Source: UBA4644 sp964646225
GTDB taxonomy: Bacteria; Bacillota; Clostridia; Oscillospirales; Butyricicoccaceae
Direction: 5' to 3'
DNA: 6,077 bases
Assembly (NCBI GenBank): GCA_964646225.1
Contig: CAZYAD010000061.1
Coordinates: 1 to 6,077, forward strand
Position numbers and translations under genes: made by a program. Each line of letters begins with the position of its first letter. The stretch's first letter is position 1. The notes under the pieces are model-generated. The model made no database searches. It worked only from the letters and a program-made list of their open reading frames with translations, and was not told where the DNA came from. Shown here one piece after another: positions 4,487 through 6,077 of the stretch.

Positions 4487-6077
4487 TCAGACCGCCTCCC
4501 TTTCGTCATCCTTGTCCTTCTGAGACCAGTAGATTTCCTGATAGGCCCTGCAATTTTCCATCAGCTCCCGATGGGTGCCGCAGCCCACGATGCGTCCGTT
4601 GTCCAGCACCACGATCTTGTCGGCATCCATCACCGAATTGATGCGCTGGGCGATAATGAGCTTGGTGACGCCGGGCAGCTTCTCCCGGAAGGCCCGGCGG
4701 ATGGAGGCATCGGTGGCCGTGTCCACCGCCGAGGTGGAGTCATCCAGGATCAGGATCTTCGGCTTTTTCAACAGCGCCCGGGCAATGCACAGCCGCTGCT
4801 TCTGTCCGCCGGAGAGGTTGACGCCGCCCTGTCCCAGTTCGGTGTCATACCCCTTGGGGAAGGACATGACAAACCCGTCGGCCTGGGCGATGGCGGCCGC
4901 CTCCCGCACCTCCTCCATGGTGGCATTTTCGTTGCCCCAGCGGAGATTTTCGGCAATGGTGCCCGAAAACAGGGTGTTCTTCTGCAACACCATGGCCACG
5001 CTCTCCCGCAGATGATACAGCGGCAGCTGCCGCACATCGGTGCCGTCCACCAGCACCTGCCCCTCGTCAGCATCATACAGCCGGGGGATCAGGGAGGTCA
5101 GGGTGGTCTTGCCGCTGCCGGTGGAGCCGATGATGCCCACCAGCTCTCCCGACCGGATGCTGAGATCGATGCCGTCCAGCACCTTTTCCCGGTTGTCCTT
5201 AAAATAGCGGAAGGTGACCTTCCGGAACTCCACAGAGCCGCTTTCCACCCGGCGCTCCCGGTCGGTGACATGGTCGTCATTCAGATCCACCCGGGCGTCC
5301 AGCACCTGGCAGATGCGGCGGTGGGACGCGGCGGCGCGGGTGCCCTGCAGCAGGATGTTCGCCAGAAAGTTCAGCGCCATCAGCACCTGTGTCAGATAGG
5401 TGATAAAGGCGGTCAGGGTACCGGCATCCATATCCCCCACCATGATCTGCTTTCCGGCGAACCACACCACCGCCAGGGTGGTGATATTGATGGCCAGAGC
5501 CGAAGCCGGCATCATCAGCTGCATCATCTTCAGGGCCGAGATGCTTTTTTCCATCAGTCCGGCATTGACCGCGCCAAAGCGCCTGATATGGTAATCCTCC
5601 CGCACAAAGGACTTGATGACCCGCATATTGGTGACGGTCTCCCGCACATCGGTGTTCAGCAGATCCAGCTGGGACTGCATCCGGTTGTACCGGGGAGAGG
5701 ATACCCAAATGATCACCGCGATGGCCACGCCCAGCAGCGGCACCACCAGCAGAATCACCCTTGCCAGCGTGGGATTGAGACGGAAGGACATCACCAGTGC
5801 GCCGATGAGCATCACCGGACTGCGGAACATTCCCCGCAGCAGGCTCTGGGTAAAGTTCTGGATCTGGGTGATATCGTTGGTGATGCGGGTGATCAGCGAG
5901 CCGGTGGTGAACTCGTCGATGTTGGAGAAGGAGAAGGTCTGGATCTTGTCAAAGACCTCTCTCCGGATATCGGCCGCCAGTCGGGAAGCGCCCCGGATGG
6001 CGTATTTGGCACCCAGCACACCGGTGGCCATCATCACCCCGGCCAGCACCAGCATCAGCAGGCCGCGGGTCAGGATG
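4487..6077 (-). CDS. ABC exporter half-transporter with degenerate ATPase site (YheI/BmrC/TM287-like subunit), N-terminus cut by window edge
   Basis: The reading frame is open to the right edge, with 529 residues visible. Full-length relatives have about 570-600, so the first membrane helix and some residues are missing and the Met at 6055 is internal. Numbering from that Met, helices lie at about 1-20, 74-94, 96-117, 176-199 and 211-235. The ATPase domain follows: Walker A GSTGSGKTT (310-318), Q-loop Gln358, signature LSGGQ (414-418), and Walker B ILILDDST (434-441), where Asp439 replaces the catalytic Glu. The switch histidine is replaced by Gln470 (IAQRINS). I checked both codons: GAC at 4741-4739 and CAG at 4648-4646. 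Such changes are known from the degenerate site of heterodimeric exporters such as TM287/288 and BmrCD. The stop is one base before the start of the next ABC gene, so the two are cotranscribed and probably made in equal amounts. The promoter lies outside the window. Confidence 0.93.
   Translation of the reverse strand, partial: ILTRGLLMLVLAGVMMATGVLGAKYAIRGASRLAADIRREVFDKIQTFSFSNIDEFTTGSLITRITNDITQIQNFTQSLLRGMFRSPVMLIGALVMSFRLNPTLARVILLVVPLLGVAIAVIIWVSSPRYNRMQSQLDLLNTDVRETVTNMRVIKSFVREDYHIRRFGAVNAGLMEKSISALKMMQLMMPASALAINITTLAVVWFAGKQIMVGDMDAGTLTAFITYLTQVLMALNFLANILLQGTRAAASHRRICQVLDARVDLNDDHVTDRERRVESGSVEFRKVTFRYFKDNREKVLDGIDLSIRSGELVGIIGSTGSGKTTLTSLIPRLYDADEGQVLVDGTDVRQLPLYHLRESVAMVLQKNTLFSGTIAENLRWGNENATMEEVREAAAIAQADGFVMSFPKGYDTELGQGGVNLSGGQKQRLCIARALLKKPKILILDDSTSAVDTATDASIRRAFREKLPGVTKLIIAQRINSVMDADKIVVLDNGRIVGCGTHRELMENCRAYQEIYWSQKDKDDEREAV
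4495..4500 (-). promoter_or_regulatory. Ribosome binding site GGGAGG deciding the start of the second ABC gene
   Basis: GGGAGG on the minus strand lies inside the last codons of the upstream ABC gene and 9 bases before the ATG at 4485. This favours that start over the ATG at 4509, whose AAGGA (4519-4515) is only 5 bases away. Confidence 0.7.

Noticed and set aside
2965..4641. Long plus-strand open frame of 558 codons opposite the ABC genes
   Set aside because: It lies antisense to two well-identified ABC genes. Its product is rich in His, Gln, Gly and Arg as expected for an antisense reading of GC-rich codons, and it has no recognisable domain.
6053..6055. Met at 6055 as the true start of the right-hand ABC gene
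   Set aside because: The frame stays open to the window edge, no ribosome binding site precedes this codon, and the protein would lack its first membrane helix. It is an internal methionine of a gene cut by the edge.

Overview
The window is a chromosomal segment in which every supported gene lies on the minus strand, so transcription runs from right to left. It suggests a GC-rich member of the Clostridia, most likely an Oscillospiraceae/Ruminococcaceae-type gut anaerobe. The reasons are the dense minus-strand packing, strong AGGAGG-type ribosome binding sites, a Val-Asp-Phe-Gly-Cys tRNA cluster with encoded CCA ends, an Hsp33 of Firmicutes type with a CxC...CxxC zinc site, a TrpR-like YerC/YecD regulator, and a BmrCD/TM287-288-like ABC exporter pair. 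The genus cannot be fixed from this sequence alone.

Layout from right to left (direction of transcription). (1) 6077-2593: two overlapping or abutting genes for half-transporter ABC exporters. The upstream gene is cut by the right edge of the window. Their motif differences are complementary: one subunit has Asp for the catalytic Glu and Gln for the switch His, and the other has an LSQGQ signature. This is the pattern of a heterodimeric exporter with one degenerate and one canonical ATP site. (2) 2592-2437: a short intergenic region with a strong GC-rich hairpin after the ABC genes and a candidate promoter for the next operon. (3) 2421-483: a three-gene operon, YerC-like regulator, then class I SAM-dependent methyltransferase, then Hsp33 (hslO). 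The genes are joined by two successive 4-bp ATGA stop/start overlaps, which implies translational coupling. (4) 482-1: a near-consensus promoter with an A-tract UP-like region, then tRNA-Val(UAC), tRNA-Asp(GUC), tRNA-Phe(GAA), tRNA-Gly(GCC) and tRNA-Cys(GCA), the last cut by the left edge. A perfect inverted repeat sits in the only long spacer of the cluster.

How they work together: the ABC pair is probably a drug, lipid or peptide exporter. The yerC-methyltransferase-hslO operon links a putative DNA-binding regulator to a redox-activated holdase chaperone. The tRNA cluster is a housekeeping unit with its own promoter, but no terminator separates it from hslO, so some readthrough is possible. 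I see no mobile element, CRISPR array or clearly new system. The points most worth a second look are the asymmetric ATPase sites of the exporter, the tRNA-spacer hairpin, the very cysteine-rich methyltransferase and the promoter architecture at the hslO/tRNA junction.
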